Source: Bacteroidia bacterium (lineage in GTDB: Bacteria > Bacteroidota > Bacteroidia > B-17B0 > Aurantibacillaceae). Taken from it: 64,000 bases of DNA. Under the pieces are notes generated by a model. That model was given only the letters and a program-made list of their open reading frames with translations, was not told where the DNA came from and made no database searches. The translations under genes were made by a program, and so were the position numbers. Where the stretch lies: positions 257,511 to 321,510 of the forward strand of contig JAEUTP010000017.1 of assembly GCA_016787705.1 (NCBI GenBank), written 5' to 3'. This document shows, piece after piece, positions 28,835-38,034 of this stretch. Numbering within the stretch: position 1 is the first letter of the stretch; each line of letters opens with the position of its first letter.

Positions 28835-28868
28835 TATAACAAATTTAAAGAATTACGAGGTATTATCC

Positions 28869-28876
28869 TATTTTTG
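28869..28876 (+). promoter_or_regulatory. predicted -7 element for the OsmC gene
   Basis: TATTTTTG is an exact TAnnTTTG match, 14 bp before the ATG at 28891, implying a very short leader. Confidence 0.5.
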
Positions 28877-28890
28877 TATAAACAAATGTT

Positions 28891-29298
28891 ATGGCAACAA
28901 GTTTAGTTAAATATGTGGGAGAATTGAGGACAGAAGCTACCCACCTTCAATCGGGAACTGTTATAACTACCGATGCGCCAAAAGATAATCACGGTAAAGG
29001 TGAGGCCTTTTCGCCAACCGACCTGGTGGCTACAGCTTTAGCAAGTTGCATGACCTCTATAATGGGAATTGTGGCCATGAAAGAAGGGATTACCACTGTT
29101 GACGGGACGAGCGCCGAGGTTGTTAAGGTCATGTATCCCGATCCAAGACGTATTGGCGAGATACATGTAAAGATCACTTTTCCTAAAAAGAACTTTACGG
29201 ATAAGGAGAAAAAGATGTATGAAAATGCCGCACTTACATGCCCCGTAGCTAAAAGTTTGCACCCCGATATTAAGCAGATTATTGAATTTATCTGGTAA
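28891..29298 (+). CDS. OsmC family peroxiredoxin-like protein
   Basis: 135-residue OsmC/YhfA-type protein. The two conserved cysteines of the family are present: C53 in TALASCMTS and C117 in ALTCPVAKSLHP. These reduce organic hydroperoxides in characterised OsmC/Ohr members. It carries the family's GKGEAFSPTDLVATAL lead-in. It is cytoplasmic and transcribed alone or with the flippase gene 43 bp downstream. Length and motifs fit the YhfA-like branch better than Ohr. Confidence 0.85.
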   Translation: MATSLVKYVGELRTEATHLQSGTVITTDAPKDNHGKGEAFSPTDLVATALASCMTSIMGIVAMKEGITTVDGTSAEVVKVMYPDPRRIGEIHVKITFPKKNFTDKEKKMYENAALTCPVAKSLHPDIKQIIEFIW

Positions 29299-29341
29299 TT
29301 TTTAACTTAATTTCACGTTAATAGCAGATAATTAGCCGCCT

Positions 29342-30589
29342 ATGTTTAAGAATATTTTGCACAGTTTGTTTACAAAGGGGCTGGTGGCTATTATTAATTT
29401 TTTTATTCTTATCGTTTCTTCAAGGTATCTTGGCGTTAGTTCGCGCGGTGAAATAAGTATCTTTATTTTAAACATTGCCATCATTCAAATCATTAATGAG
29501 GTGTATACAGGTTACAGCCTGGTTTATTTCATTCCAAAATTTAATATTAAAAAACTTTACATTTTAGGTTTGATCTATACGCTTATTTTTTGTTCGCTAA
29601 GCAATGTGGTAGTTGTATTTTTAAATAAGCAGGTGCCGGGTTATGCTTGGCTGGGATATATTGTTTCTTTATTGATAATTGTAAACACATTTAATTGTGT
29701 TTTAATTTTAGGAAAGGAAAAAGTAAAGATCTATAATTTTTTAAATCTTATACAACCTTTACTATTGCTGGTGGGATTGGGATTTTCGTTAATAGTATTA
29801 AAAGAATTTACATTTAACGCTTATATTTTTCCTTTACTACTTTCGTTTGTTGTTGCCTTTATTTTTTCAACGTTCATTGTTTTAAAGTTTGATTTTAAAA
29901 GTTCTTCTCAAAAAACATTTGATCTTAAACCTATTGTAATAAACGGTTTATTATGCCAGACGGCTGTTTTAATGCATATATTTTGTAACCGTTACAGTTA
30001 TTATTTATTACCGGGTAGTGCAAAGGTTGGTTTATATTCTTCAGCCTCTTCGTTGATCGAATCTGTTTTAATTATTTCAAATGGTATTTCGCCGGTATTG
30101 CTGGCAAGAGTTGCAAATACAGGTAACACATTAAAATCATCTGAAATGACTTTGAGTTTGAGTAAGGCAAGCTTACTTTTTAGTTTTTGTGCTGTGCTTG
30201 TTGTTTTTTTATTACCCGAAGATTTTTTTCTATACCTGCTGGGTAACGGTTATGTAGGTATAAAACGTTTAATGATGTTGTATGCGCCGGGTATTTTAAT
30301 GGTTAGTTTTTTTGGGATCATCAGCAATTATTTTTCGGCACTTGGAAAATTAAAACTTATTTTATTTTGTAATAGTTTTGGCTTTGTGATTTCACTTATT
30401 GCCGCTCCCCTTTTAATTAAAAAATATGATATTGATGGAGCAGCTTATACAGTAAATATCGCCTATGTGGCTGTTGCCATTGCCATAAGTATAGCTTTTT
30501 TTGTTAGCAATAAATTAAAATTTGTACGCTTAATAACTTTTAAGAATGATCTTCAGAATTTAAAAGATCTTGTTGCTTCAAAGAACTGA
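29342..30589 (+). CDS. polysaccharide flippase (Wzx/MOP superfamily)
   Basis: 415-residue membrane protein with about twelve hydrophobic helices and almost no soluble loops. The N-terminal SLFTKGLVAIINFFILIVSSRYLGVSSRGEIS-like region, with a conserved SRG, is typical of oligosaccharide flippases. It would move undecaprenyl-linked glycan units across the inner membrane. It is separated from the rest of the polysaccharide cluster by an L,D-transpeptidase gene on the opposite strand, whose stop lies one base from this gene's stop. Confidence 0.82.
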   Translation: MFKNILHSLFTKGLVAIINFFILIVSSRYLGVSSRGEISIFILNIAIIQIINEVYTGYSLVYFIPKFNIKKLYILGLIYTLIFCSLSNVVVVFLNKQVPGYAWLGYIVSLLIIVNTFNCVLILGKEKVKIYNFLNLIQPLLLLVGLGFSLIVLKEFTFNAYIFPLLLSFVVAFIFSTFIVLKFDFKSSSQKTFDLKPIVINGLLCQTAVLMHIFCNRYSYYLLPGSAKVGLYSSASSLIESVLIISNGISPVLLARVANTGNTLKSSEMTLSLSKASLLFSFCAVLVVFLLPEDFFLYLLGNGYVGIKRLMMLYAPGILMVSFFGIISNYFSALGKLKLILFCNSFGFVISLIAAPLLIKKYDIDGAAYTVNIAYVAVAIAISIAFFVSNKLKFVRLITFKNDLQNLKDLVASKN

Positions 30590-30590
30590 T

Positions 30591-32300
30591 CTACTTGTAA
30601 ATAAGTTTAATCATCTGTTCATCTTTCTTATAAATATCAATGTACTGATTAAATTTTTTATCCTCCGGTTGTGGATCTTTTTTCTTTCTGCCTTTCTTAT
30701 CTTTTGCAATTTCAACATTGGCCGTGTAATATCTTACATATATAGGTAAAGGTTTTCGTAAGTTTATTTGCCGCTGCTCAGGCCTTGCAAAATAAGCGCT
30801 CAATGTATCATAAGGTAATTTTAAGGTATCATCACGAATCAGGAATCGCGCCATTTCTACATATTTTTCAAGGCGCATACAGCCATGACTTTGGTAACGA
30901 TAAAAAGTTTTAAAATAACGTTTGCTGTTTGTATCGTGCAAATAAACACCATATTTATTATTAAAATTAAATTTACAAATACCTAAACTGTTGTCATCGC
31001 CAATACGCTGTCTGAATTTTATTGGAAGGTATTCTTTGCTAAAACGCTTCCAGTTTAATTTTCCGGCAGGAATAACTTCGCCTTTAGAATTAATACATTC
31101 AAAATTATGTTTGTGTAAATAGTTGGTGTCGCGTTTTACCATTGGTAAAATTTCTTTCCAGGCAATAGTGTAGGGTACACTCCAGTATGGGTACACGAGT
31201 ATATAATTTATTTTACTTTTTAAAGTGGGTGTTTGTGTTTCGGGTTTACCTACAACTATTTTGCTATATAAAACAAGTGTATCTACTTTGTGTTTTTTAT
31301 CCCATTCGTAAACATTTATTTCTGCCGAAGGAATATTTACAATGGCATATCTTTCAGGATATTTTGAAGGCTCCCAACGCCAGCGTTCCAATGCCATTTC
31401 CATTTGGCGAATGGTTTGTTCTTTTGAAAGGGATAATGTTTGCCGTGTTAACTTACCTAGTTTTCCGTCCGGTTCAAGGTTAAATTTTGCCTGATATGAT
31501 TTTATTGCTTCAGCTAATTTTAAACTATCGTTTAATTTTAATGTATCGTTATAGTCACCGGTTTTAATTAATTTTTGCTTCAGATCTTCTTTAAATTTAA
31601 CAGTATCTTTTATATTCTTAAAAGAAATAGTATCCCAATTAAGTTTTTCATTTTCTATAATATATTTTCTAATAGCCTCTTTTAAAAAATGATAACCGGC
31701 GTGCTTTGGTTCTAATGAATCAAAAGCCTTTGTCAATTGTACTGGCGCTAATCCAGTTTTTAAGATCTCTACCCAATTGGTATCTAGTTTTTTTGGATTC
31801 CATTCAAGCAAAATCGTATCCGTATTAAAACGTCCTTTATTTAAATGTGCGCCAAATTTTAAATACGCATCTGTAAATAAAATTTCTGCTGTGGCGATTG
31901 CGCTAACGTCATAAGCATCATTTTTTTTGTTATAAAATTGTGAATTTAATTTTTCAAGTTTATTAAAATGATAATCATTTGGATATAAACCATACATACG
32001 CGCATTTTTAATGATGTTATAAAGAGAATCTCCAAGCACAGTTAATTTTCCTTTATCCGAAAAAATAAGATGTTGTTTGTCTCTTAAGCGATCAAAAAAG
32101 CGATATGTGATCAGGGTGTCTTTATCAATTACCAATAAAGTATCGCCAATAGAATTACCAAAATATGTTTTAAGTAATTTTTCAGTTTCGGCATTTACAT
32201 TTTGTGGTTGTTTTACTTCAATTTTTTCTATCGTATCGTTTGAACTGTTTTTACAAGCAACAAAATATAAAGCCAGGAATATTAAAATGATTTTTTTCAA
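30591..32300 (-). CDS. L,D-transpeptidase lipoprotein (YcbB/LdtD type)
   Basis: 569 residues. Cross-links peptidoglycan stems (3-3 links) or related peptides in the periplasm. The start is TTG at 32298-32300: an in-frame stop lies just upstream and no ATG intervenes. The N-terminus is a lipoprotein signal with lipobox FVAC (Cys16). Seen: a scaffold domain of about 250 residues, a peptidoglycan-binding unit (SYQAKFNLEPDGKLGKLTRQTL), then the YkuD domain with HD in GVYLHDTNS and the catalytic SHGCMRLE near residue 472. It stands alone on the minus strand inside the polysaccharide cluster. Confidence 0.9.
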   Translation of the reverse strand: MKKIILIFLALYFVACKNSSNDTIEKIEVKQPQNVNAETEKLLKTYFGNSIGDTLLVIDKDTLITYRFFDRLRDKQHLIFSDKGKLTVLGDSLYNIIKNARMYGLYPNDYHFNKLEKLNSQFYNKKNDAYDVSAIATAEILFTDAYLKFGAHLNKGRFNTDTILLEWNPKKLDTNWVEILKTGLAPVQLTKAFDSLEPKHAGYHFLKEAIRKYIIENEKLNWDTISFKNIKDTVKFKEDLKQKLIKTGDYNDTLKLNDSLKLAEAIKSYQAKFNLEPDGKLGKLTRQTLSLSKEQTIRQMEMALERWRWEPSKYPERYAIVNIPSAEINVYEWDKKHKVDTLVLYSKIVVGKPETQTPTLKSKINYILVYPYWSVPYTIAWKEILPMVKRDTNYLHKHNFECINSKGEVIPAGKLNWKRFSKEYLPIKFRQRIGDDNSLGICKFNFNNKYGVYLHDTNSKRYFKTFYRYQSHGCMRLEKYVEMARFLIRDDTLKLPYDTLSAYFARPEQRQINLRKPLPIYVRYYTANVEIAKDKKGRKKKDPQPEDKKFNQYIDIYKKDEQMIKLIYK

Positions 32301-32443
32301 CGGTTTAAAGATATGAAATTACAGGTGTTCTGAATAAAAAAAATGCAAAAGCTTAACCAACGCAGTATTAAAGGCATTAAGTTGCAAATATTGGGTACCA
32401 GTAAACGGCGGTTAATAAATTTTTAGCATTAATTTTTAAATTC

Positions 32444-32451
32444 TATCTTTG
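32444..32451 (+). promoter_or_regulatory. predicted -7 element of the polysaccharide cluster
   Basis: TATCTTTG, an exact TAnnTTTG match, 22 bp upstream of the ATG at 32474. Confidence 0.5.
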
Positions 32452-32473
32452 ATAAAATTTTTACAGAAGTTTA

Positions 32474-32869
32474 ATGTCCGTTAAGATCCTCAATTTTCCG
32501 AAAATACACGACCCAAGAGGTAATTTAACGTTCATTCAAAATCCTACTCATATTCCTTTTGAGATAAAACGTATTTTTTGGCTTCAAGCGAAAGAACAGA
32601 CTATTGTTGGTTCGGCCGCAATAACAGGGCAGGAAGTAATTGTATGTCTGAAAGGAAGTTTTGAGGTAGTAGTAACACATTTTAACGGTTCTACCGAAAA
32701 ATTTGTTCTTAACTCTCCACATCAGGGCTTGTATTTGCCACCTTTAACGTGGCGCCAAATTCAAAATTTTTCTACAGATACTACAAGTTTTCACCTTACA
32801 AGCTTACAAGATAACGAAAGCGATCAGATCAATGATTTTGAAACATTTAAAAACAAAATTAAAAGATGA
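32474..32869 (+). CDS. FdtA/WxcM-like cupin without the catalytic histidines
   Basis: 131 residues with the FdtA (dTDP-4-keto-6-deoxyglucose 3,4-ketoisomerase) cupin fold: a start such as ILNFPKIHDPRGNLTFIQN, IPFEIKRIFWL, CLKGSFEVVV and NSPHQGLYLPPLTWRQI. The family's RGxHxH segment is replaced by VGSAAI (residues 45-50), so both conserved histidines and the arginine are missing, and the usual ESDYIRNY end is NESDQINDF. A working isomerase is therefore unlikely; a structural or regulatory partner of the next gene product is an inference. Its stop overlaps the next start by 4 bp (ATGA). Confidence 0.78.
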   Translation: MSVKILNFPKIHDPRGNLTFIQNPTHIPFEIKRIFWLQAKEQTIVGSAAITGQEVIVCLKGSFEVVVTHFNGSTEKFVLNSPHQGLYLPPLTWRQIQNFSTDTTSFHLTSLQDNESDQINDFETFKNKIKR

Positions 32870-33282
32870 AAGCTACGATAAATGATTGCGTGCTGATTAG
32901 TTTGCCGCAAGCGGTAAATGAAGGGGTTGTTACTACTTTGTTAAAAGAAACTAAAGAACTACCGTTTGAATTTAAAAGGGTATTTTATTTGTACGATATA
33001 CCAAATGGCGAATCTCGCGGGGGACACGCACATAAAACCTGTCATCAATACATGATTGCCGTAAGCGGATCGTTTGATATTATTTTGGATGACGGCATAA
33101 ATAAAAGTACTGTACATCTTAACGATCCAAAAGTTGGATTACATGTGCCGCCGGGAGTTTGGGATTCTGAAGCCAATTTTTCACCCGATGCTATATGTCT
33201 TGTAATAGCATCTCACGCCTATTTTGAAGAAGATTACATAAGAAATTACGAGGATTATTTAAAGTATCAGGCCAATCAATAA
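32866..33282 (+). CDS. FdtA-like sugar 3,4-ketoisomerase (WxcM-like cupin)
   Basis: 138 residues. The catalytic segment RGGHAH is intact (R51, H54, H56), with IPFEFKRVFYLYD-like lead-in, VGLHVPPGVWDSE and a DYIRNYEDY end. FdtA/QdtA enzymes convert dTDP-4-keto-6-deoxy-D-glucose to the 3-keto sugar, which an FdtB-type aminotransferase then aminates; such an aminotransferase is encoded at 41131 in this cluster. Translationally coupled to the degenerate cupin before it. Exact stereochemistry (Fuc3N versus Qui3N route) cannot be decided. Confidence 0.82.
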   Translation: MKATINDCVLISLPQAVNEGVVTTLLKETKELPFEFKRVFYLYDIPNGESRGGHAHKTCHQYMIAVSGSFDIILDDGINKSTVHLNDPKVGLHVPPGVWDSEANFSPDAICLVIASHAYFEEDYIRNYEDYLKYQANQ

Positions 33283-33394
33283 TCAGTACTATTTATAGTA
33301 AAATTACAAATACGATTTATGATATAATTATTGCCTGTTTTGCATTAAAAACCGAAAAAAATACGCATATTTACTGCTTATTTTGAGCTTTAAT

Positions 33395-35842
33395 ATGAGT
33401 AAAAACAAAGATACAGGGCCACAGGTTTCAGGGGCGGTAATTAATAAGGCAGATTTTTTTGAAAAATTAGGAAATAAGGGTGTTTTTTTAGCTTTGGGCT
33501 TTATAGCATTAGTGGCGTTTTTTATTTTTAAAGATTTTATTTTACTAAAAAAACTCTATCTATATAAAGATATTGGCAGTGATACTTTAAATGGGGTTTT
33601 TCCTTTCTTTTATAATTATGCGCATTATGTAGAAAGATATGGCATTCCAAGTTGGTCCTTCCAGGAAGCTTTAGGGCAAAATGTATTAGGTGGATTTTTA
33701 AGAGACCCTTTTATGATTATAGGTTACCTTGCCGGGTCGGCTTCCATGCCCAAAATTTATGTGTTTGAAGAGCTTACAAAAATAATCTCAGGGGGCGTTG
33801 TATTTTATTTGTTTTTAAAACAACTTAAAGTAACTAATTTTTCAGCTTTAGTTGGTTGTTTATTATTTACTTTCAGTGGTTTTATGATCGTTGGATCGTG
33901 CTGGTACGTTTTTACTTTTGAAGCCTTTACAATTGCATTAGCGTTATTAGGCTTTGAATTATTTTTTCAAAAAAACAAATGGCTTGTTTTTATTTTAGCC
34001 ATATTTTTAATTGCTATTTCAATGCCGGTAAACATTTATATAACTGGTGTCATCCTTTTGTTCTACATCATCTTCCGACTTGGTCAAACAGAACAATTAA
34101 CCATTAAAAATTTGTTGCAAATTATTTTTAAGTTAATCGGATTGGGTTTGATAGGTTTGTTATTGAGCGCTCCTTTTTTCTTCGAAACAATTCTCTTACT
34201 TCTTCAAAGTCCTCGTGGAAGCGGCGAGACAGGCTATTTTAAAATATTATCTTCAAAGCCAATGTTTGCACTTATTGATAAAATGCAATTTGGTACATTT
34301 ATTACACGTTTATTTAGTAACGATTTTATTGGTACCGGAAATAATTTTAGAGGCTTTCAAAATTTTTTAGAAGCACCGCTTTCTTATTGTGGTATACTAA
34401 GCATTGTTTTAATGCCGCAAATTTTCACTCAGGTTAGCAAATCAACCCGCAAATGGTATATCATATGGCTTTCAATTTGGGTAATTGCAACTATTTTTCC
34501 TTATTTCAGATATGCATTCTGGTTATTTTCGGGTGATTATTTCAGGGTATTCTCGTTCTGTTTATCGTTGGTATTTATTGTATACTCCGTTTTAGCGCTT
34601 GACATTATTTTAAAAACAAAAAAGCTAAATTTAATTACTTTGGGCATTACCATTTTAGTGAGCATTATCTTGCTAACGTATAATTATTTTAAAGGCACGC
34701 AGGTAAAGGTAGATTCAACAGTCTCTATGTTCGTTTACTTTTCAATTTTTGTTTATGCGCTACTGCTTTTTTTAATGACCAGGCCCGATGCAAATAAGAA
34801 TATAAAATATGCTTTACTAGGGTTTGTTTGTATTGAGATGGCTTTTCTTTCCGGCTTTTCTATTAACCGTAGAGATATTGTATCTGCAAATGAATGGAAA
34901 GAAAAAGTTGGCTATAACGATTATTCTGTTGAAGCAGTTGATTATATTAAAAAGAAAGAAACAGGTTTTTACCGGATTGATAAGAATTACTATTCATCAG
35001 GCGCAATGCATGGCAGTTTAAGTGATAACAAGATTCATGATTATTTTAGCACATCAGCGTACAGCTCTTTTTCAAGCAACAAATACGTGAATTTTTTAAG
35101 ATTGTATGGTGTTATTGGTACAGAAAACGAGTACGAAACAAGATGGGCGCCGGGCTTAATTAACAGGCCTATACTTGAATCACTTACAAATGTAAAATAT
35201 ATTATGGTAAAAGGATATACTAATCCAGTTTGGCATAATACCCATGATTCTGTTGCTAAATTTGGTGATGTGCTGGTTCTTAAGAATAAGTTTAGCCTGC
35301 CATTTGGTTATACCTATGATCAGTACATTAAACAAAGCGAGTTTGAAAAATTGAGCTTAAATCAAAGGGATTTTGTAAGCTTAAAAGCAATTGTTATTGA
35401 TGATAAAAATGCAGAGGGTTTAGCCGGCCTTAAAAAGTATAACGTAGCCGATACAGCTTTAAACGCACAATTTACATTTGATACCTATAAGGCTGATGTT
35501 CAAAAACTAAGTCAGAATTCGTTAAAGCTAACAGGTTTTAATGATCTTAAGATACAAGGTGATATAAATGTAGATTCAGCTAAATTGATGTACCTGTCTT
35601 TCCCTATTGATAAAGGATGGCATTTAACACTGGATGGTAAAGAAAAAGACCTGGTAGAAGTTAATAATGGTATGACAGGTATTTATCTTGATAAAGGAAA
35701 TCATAAAATCGAAATGAATTTTAAATTAAGAATGTTTAATAAAGGTTTAATGTTAATTCCTGTTGGTTTATTATTAATGTTGGGTTTATATTTTTTGGAT
35801 AAAAAAAATAAAAATTTTTTAAAAATTAAATTGACAAACTAA
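33395..35842 (+). CDS. YfhO-like GT-C family membrane protein
   Basis: 815 residues from the ATG at 33395 (MSKNKDTG); a TTG four codons upstream is the alternative start. Seen: one helix near the N-terminus, a luminal loop with DIGSDTLNGVFPFFYNYAHY, then about twelve transmembrane helices up to residue about 460, a soluble region of about 310 residues, and a final helix (LMLIPVGLLLMLGLYFL). The layout matches YfhO-family proteins, which have a GT-C glycosyltransferase topology and are linked to glycosylation of surface polymers in Firmicutes. It lies between the second and third FdtA-like cupins. Confidence 0.75.
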   Translation: MSKNKDTGPQVSGAVINKADFFEKLGNKGVFLALGFIALVAFFIFKDFILLKKLYLYKDIGSDTLNGVFPFFYNYAHYVERYGIPSWSFQEALGQNVLGGFLRDPFMIIGYLAGSASMPKIYVFEELTKIISGGVVFYLFLKQLKVTNFSALVGCLLFTFSGFMIVGSCWYVFTFEAFTIALALLGFELFFQKNKWLVFILAIFLIAISMPVNIYITGVILLFYIIFRLGQTEQLTIKNLLQIIFKLIGLGLIGLLLSAPFFFETILLLLQSPRGSGETGYFKILSSKPMFALIDKMQFGTFITRLFSNDFIGTGNNFRGFQNFLEAPLSYCGILSIVLMPQIFTQVSKSTRKWYIIWLSIWVIATIFPYFRYAFWLFSGDYFRVFSFCLSLVFIVYSVLALDIILKTKKLNLITLGITILVSIILLTYNYFKGTQVKVDSTVSMFVYFSIFVYALLLFLMTRPDANKNIKYALLGFVCIEMAFLSGFSINRRDIVSANEWKEKVGYNDYSVEAVDYIKKKETGFYRIDKNYYSSGAMHGSLSDNKIHDYFSTSAYSSFSSNKYVNFLRLYGVIGTENEYETRWAPGLINRPILESLTNVKYIMVKGYTNPVWHNTHDSVAKFGDVLVLKNKFSLPFGYTYDQYIKQSEFEKLSLNQRDFVSLKAIVIDDKNAEGLAGLKKYNVADTALNAQFTFDTYKADVQKLSQNSLKLTGFNDLKIQGDINVDSAKLMYLSFPIDKGWHLTLDGKEKDLVEVNNGMTGIYLDKGNHKIEMNFKLRMFNKGLMLIPVGLLLMLGLYFLDKKNKNFLKIKLTN

Positions 35843-35876
35843 AAGCGGGCTTAGTAAAACAATGGCGCTTTTTAAG

Positions 35877-35884
35877 TATATTTG
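35877..35884 (+). promoter_or_regulatory. predicted -7 element before the third cupin gene
   Basis: TATATTTG, exact TAnnTTTG, 21 bp upstream of the ATG at 35906. It suggests a second transcription start within the cluster. Confidence 0.45.
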
Positions 35885-35905
35885 ATATTATAAGCTAATA
35901 AAGTA

Positions 35906-36316
35906 ATGAAAGATAAGTCTAAACCATATTTAATTAATTTTCCCAAAATTGGAGATTCTGCTTTAGGATATATTTCATTAACAGAAAAAGAGAATTTACC
36001 ATTTGTTCCAAAAAGAATTTATTGGACGTATTATACACCCGAGGCAGTTGTGCGCGGAAATCACTCACATTACGAATTGGAGCAGATATTGGTAGCAGTT
36101 GCTGGTAAAGTTATTGTAAATATTATTTTAAGCACTGGCGAAGAACTTGATTTCGTGCTAGAGTCACCCAGCACGGGTCTGTTCATCCCTAAAAAAAGCT
36201 GGCGAACAATGAAATACTCTCACAATGCAGTACAAATGTGTATAGCAAGCCTTGAATATGATGAAAAAGATTATATCAGGGATTTTGAAGAGTTCAAAAA
36301 GATGTATTTAAAATGA
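35906..36316 (+). CDS. FdtA-like sugar 3,4-ketoisomerase (WxcM-like cupin), third copy
   Basis: 136 residues. The catalytic RGNHSH is intact (R50, H53, H55), with LPFVPKRIYWTYY before it and DEKDYIRDFEEF at the end. In the first strand-turn it resembles the degenerate copy at 32474 (both begin with a NFPKI stretch), so the three copies are not simple tandem duplicates. Coupled to the next gene (ATGA overlap). It may work on the same sugar as the copy at 32866, or on a second one. Confidence 0.8.
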   Translation: MKDKSKPYLINFPKIGDSALGYISLTEKENLPFVPKRIYWTYYTPEAVVRGNHSHYELEQILVAVAGKVIVNIILSTGEELDFVLESPSTGLFIPKKSWRTMKYSHNAVQMCIASLEYDEKDYIRDFEEFKKMYLK

Positions 36317-37245
36317 ACTTTAAATTAACTGACGGGTTACCTGAAAAAAATATTGAAGGTGTTGATATTTTTAATAGTATAGAATTTTTTAACCTTCATA
36401 AAAAACAAAATTCTGTTTACTTATCTGTTTTCAGAGACGATCAGCTTATTGGCGTTTGTCATTTTACCGAAATTGATCCGGGAGTTTACAGAAGTCCGCA
36501 TCGTGGCACTTACGGTGGATTTAATTTTATTAAAGATATCGATCTAAGCAGTATTTACGAATCTGTTAAATTGCTTATTGATTATTTTAAAGAAAGAAAC
36601 GTAAAAGAGCTAATTTTTGTTCAATCTCCTTTTAGTCATAATATAGAATTATGTACCTCTGTATTCAATGCGCTGCTAACCAATAAATTTTATATCAGTA
36701 ACCAGGAGTTTAATCAATCGCTTGTTGTAGATAATACACCAATGGTAGATAAAATGATGCGTAATAATAAGAAGCGTTTTAAAAAATGCGAACGTGAAGA
36801 TTTTAAGTTTACACAGGTGTTTTCTGAAGATGAATTTGAGGCTGTTCATAAAATGAACGAGGCTTCACGTAAAAGAAAAGGCATTAAGATTTCGATGACA
36901 TTTGAGCAAATAATGACCATGTACCGTATATATCCAAACGATATGTATTTTTTCAATGTAACACAAAACGGGGTAGCGGCGGCATCAAGTATTTGCATCA
37001 AAATAAATTCTAACGTTTTACATATTTTTTATTGGGGCGATGCTGATGGTTTTGAAAGTTACAGTCCTATTGCCTTTTTGGCAAATGGCATATATGAATT
37101 TGCTGCAAAAAATAATTTTAAAATGATGGATGCCGGCATTTCTACATTTGAAGGTATTCCGAATTTTGGCCTAATAACATTTAAAGAGAACTTAGGCTTT
37201 ACATCTTCATTAAAACTAACCTATTCATATAATTATGAGCAATAG
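36313..37245 (+). CDS. FemAB/GNAT-like acyltransferase of the polysaccharide cluster
   Basis: 310 residues, no signal peptide. Two GNAT-like halves are apparent; the second has the pattern MMRNNKKRFKKCE, SRKRKGIKI, AASSICIKINSNVLHIFYWGD and DAGISTFEGIPNFGLITFKENLGF, as in the FemAB-related Acetyltransf_6 group found in glycan clusters. An N-acyl or amino-acyl transfer to an amino sugar would fit beside FdtA/FdtB, because no hexapeptide-type FdtC acetyltransferase is present. That link is inference. It overlaps the downstream methyltransferase by 11 bp. Confidence 0.65.
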   Translation: MNFKLTDGLPEKNIEGVDIFNSIEFFNLHKKQNSVYLSVFRDDQLIGVCHFTEIDPGVYRSPHRGTYGGFNFIKDIDLSSIYESVKLLIDYFKERNVKELIFVQSPFSHNIELCTSVFNALLTNKFYISNQEFNQSLVVDNTPMVDKMMRNNKKRFKKCEREDFKFTQVFSEDEFEAVHKMNEASRKRKGIKISMTFEQIMTMYRIYPNDMYFFNVTQNGVAAASSICIKINSNVLHIFYWGDADGFESYSPIAFLANGIYEFAAKNNFKMMDAGISTFEGIPNFGLITFKENLGFTSSLKLTYSYNYEQ

Positions 37246-37981
37246 AGATTTACTAGATTACCAGGAGCAATACTCAAAACAACCTTACGAAAAGTACCAG
37301 GTGGCTTTTAGAAAAAGAAAATTACTCGACCTGTTGTCTAAAAATAATCACTCCAATTTATTAGAGATAGGCTGTGGTCTGGAATCTATATTTCTCGACG
37401 TTGCATCTTACGATCATATTACTGTTGTTGAACCGGCAGACCTTTTTTATGATAAAGCTGTAGCGGATAAAGCACATGCAAAAAACAAGAATATTACCAT
37501 CATAAAAGCTTTGCTTGAAGATGCGGCAGAAAAACTAAAAAAAAATAAGTTCGATCTTATTTTATTAAGTTCATTATTACACGAAATACCCGAGCAAAAT
37601 AAATTTTTATCTACTTTGCATTCCATTGCATCAAACGAAACAGTAATACATGTAAACGTTCCGAATGCAAAAAGTTTTCATCGCCTTTTGGCAGTTGAAA
37701 TGGGATTAATCCCGTCTGTATTTCAAAAATCAGAAAGTAACATTCAGTTTCAGCAACATACCATTTTTGATCTTGATCTTTTAACTTCTACAGTTGAAAA
37801 AAATGGTTTTAAAGTAATTGAAAGCGGATCTTATTCGTTTAAGCCATTTACGCATCAGCAAATGCAAAACATGATAGACGCTAAATTTATTTCTGATGAA
37901 ATTTTAGATGGATTTTATAAAATGGAAAAGTATTTGCAAGGTATAGGTTCAGAGATTTATGTGAATATTCAAAAAAGGTGA
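37235..37981 (+). CDS. class I SAM-dependent methyltransferase
   Basis: 248 residues. Motif I is LLEIGCGLES near 47, followed by an acidic VVEP and then LILLSSLLHEIPE. The C-terminal part has NAKSFHRLLAVEMGL and the TVEKNGFKVIESGSY helix-strand, shared with the second methyltransferase at 39447. Likely modifies the glycan or its lipid-linked precursor; substrate unknown. Overlaps the acyltransferase gene upstream. Confidence 0.82.
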   Translation: MSNRDLLDYQEQYSKQPYEKYQVAFRKRKLLDLLSKNNHSNLLEIGCGLESIFLDVASYDHITVVEPADLFYDKAVADKAHAKNKNITIIKALLEDAAEKLKKNKFDLILLSSLLHEIPEQNKFLSTLHSIASNETVIHVNVPNAKSFHRLLAVEMGLIPSVFQKSESNIQFQQHTIFDLDLLTSTVEKNGFKVIESGSYSFKPFTHQQMQNMIDAKFISDEILDGFYKMEKYLQGIGSEIYVNIQKR

Positions 37982-38034
37982 TTTTAATCATTTATCGGAT
38001 GTGTTAAATTAAAGACATTGCATAAAAAAAGAAA

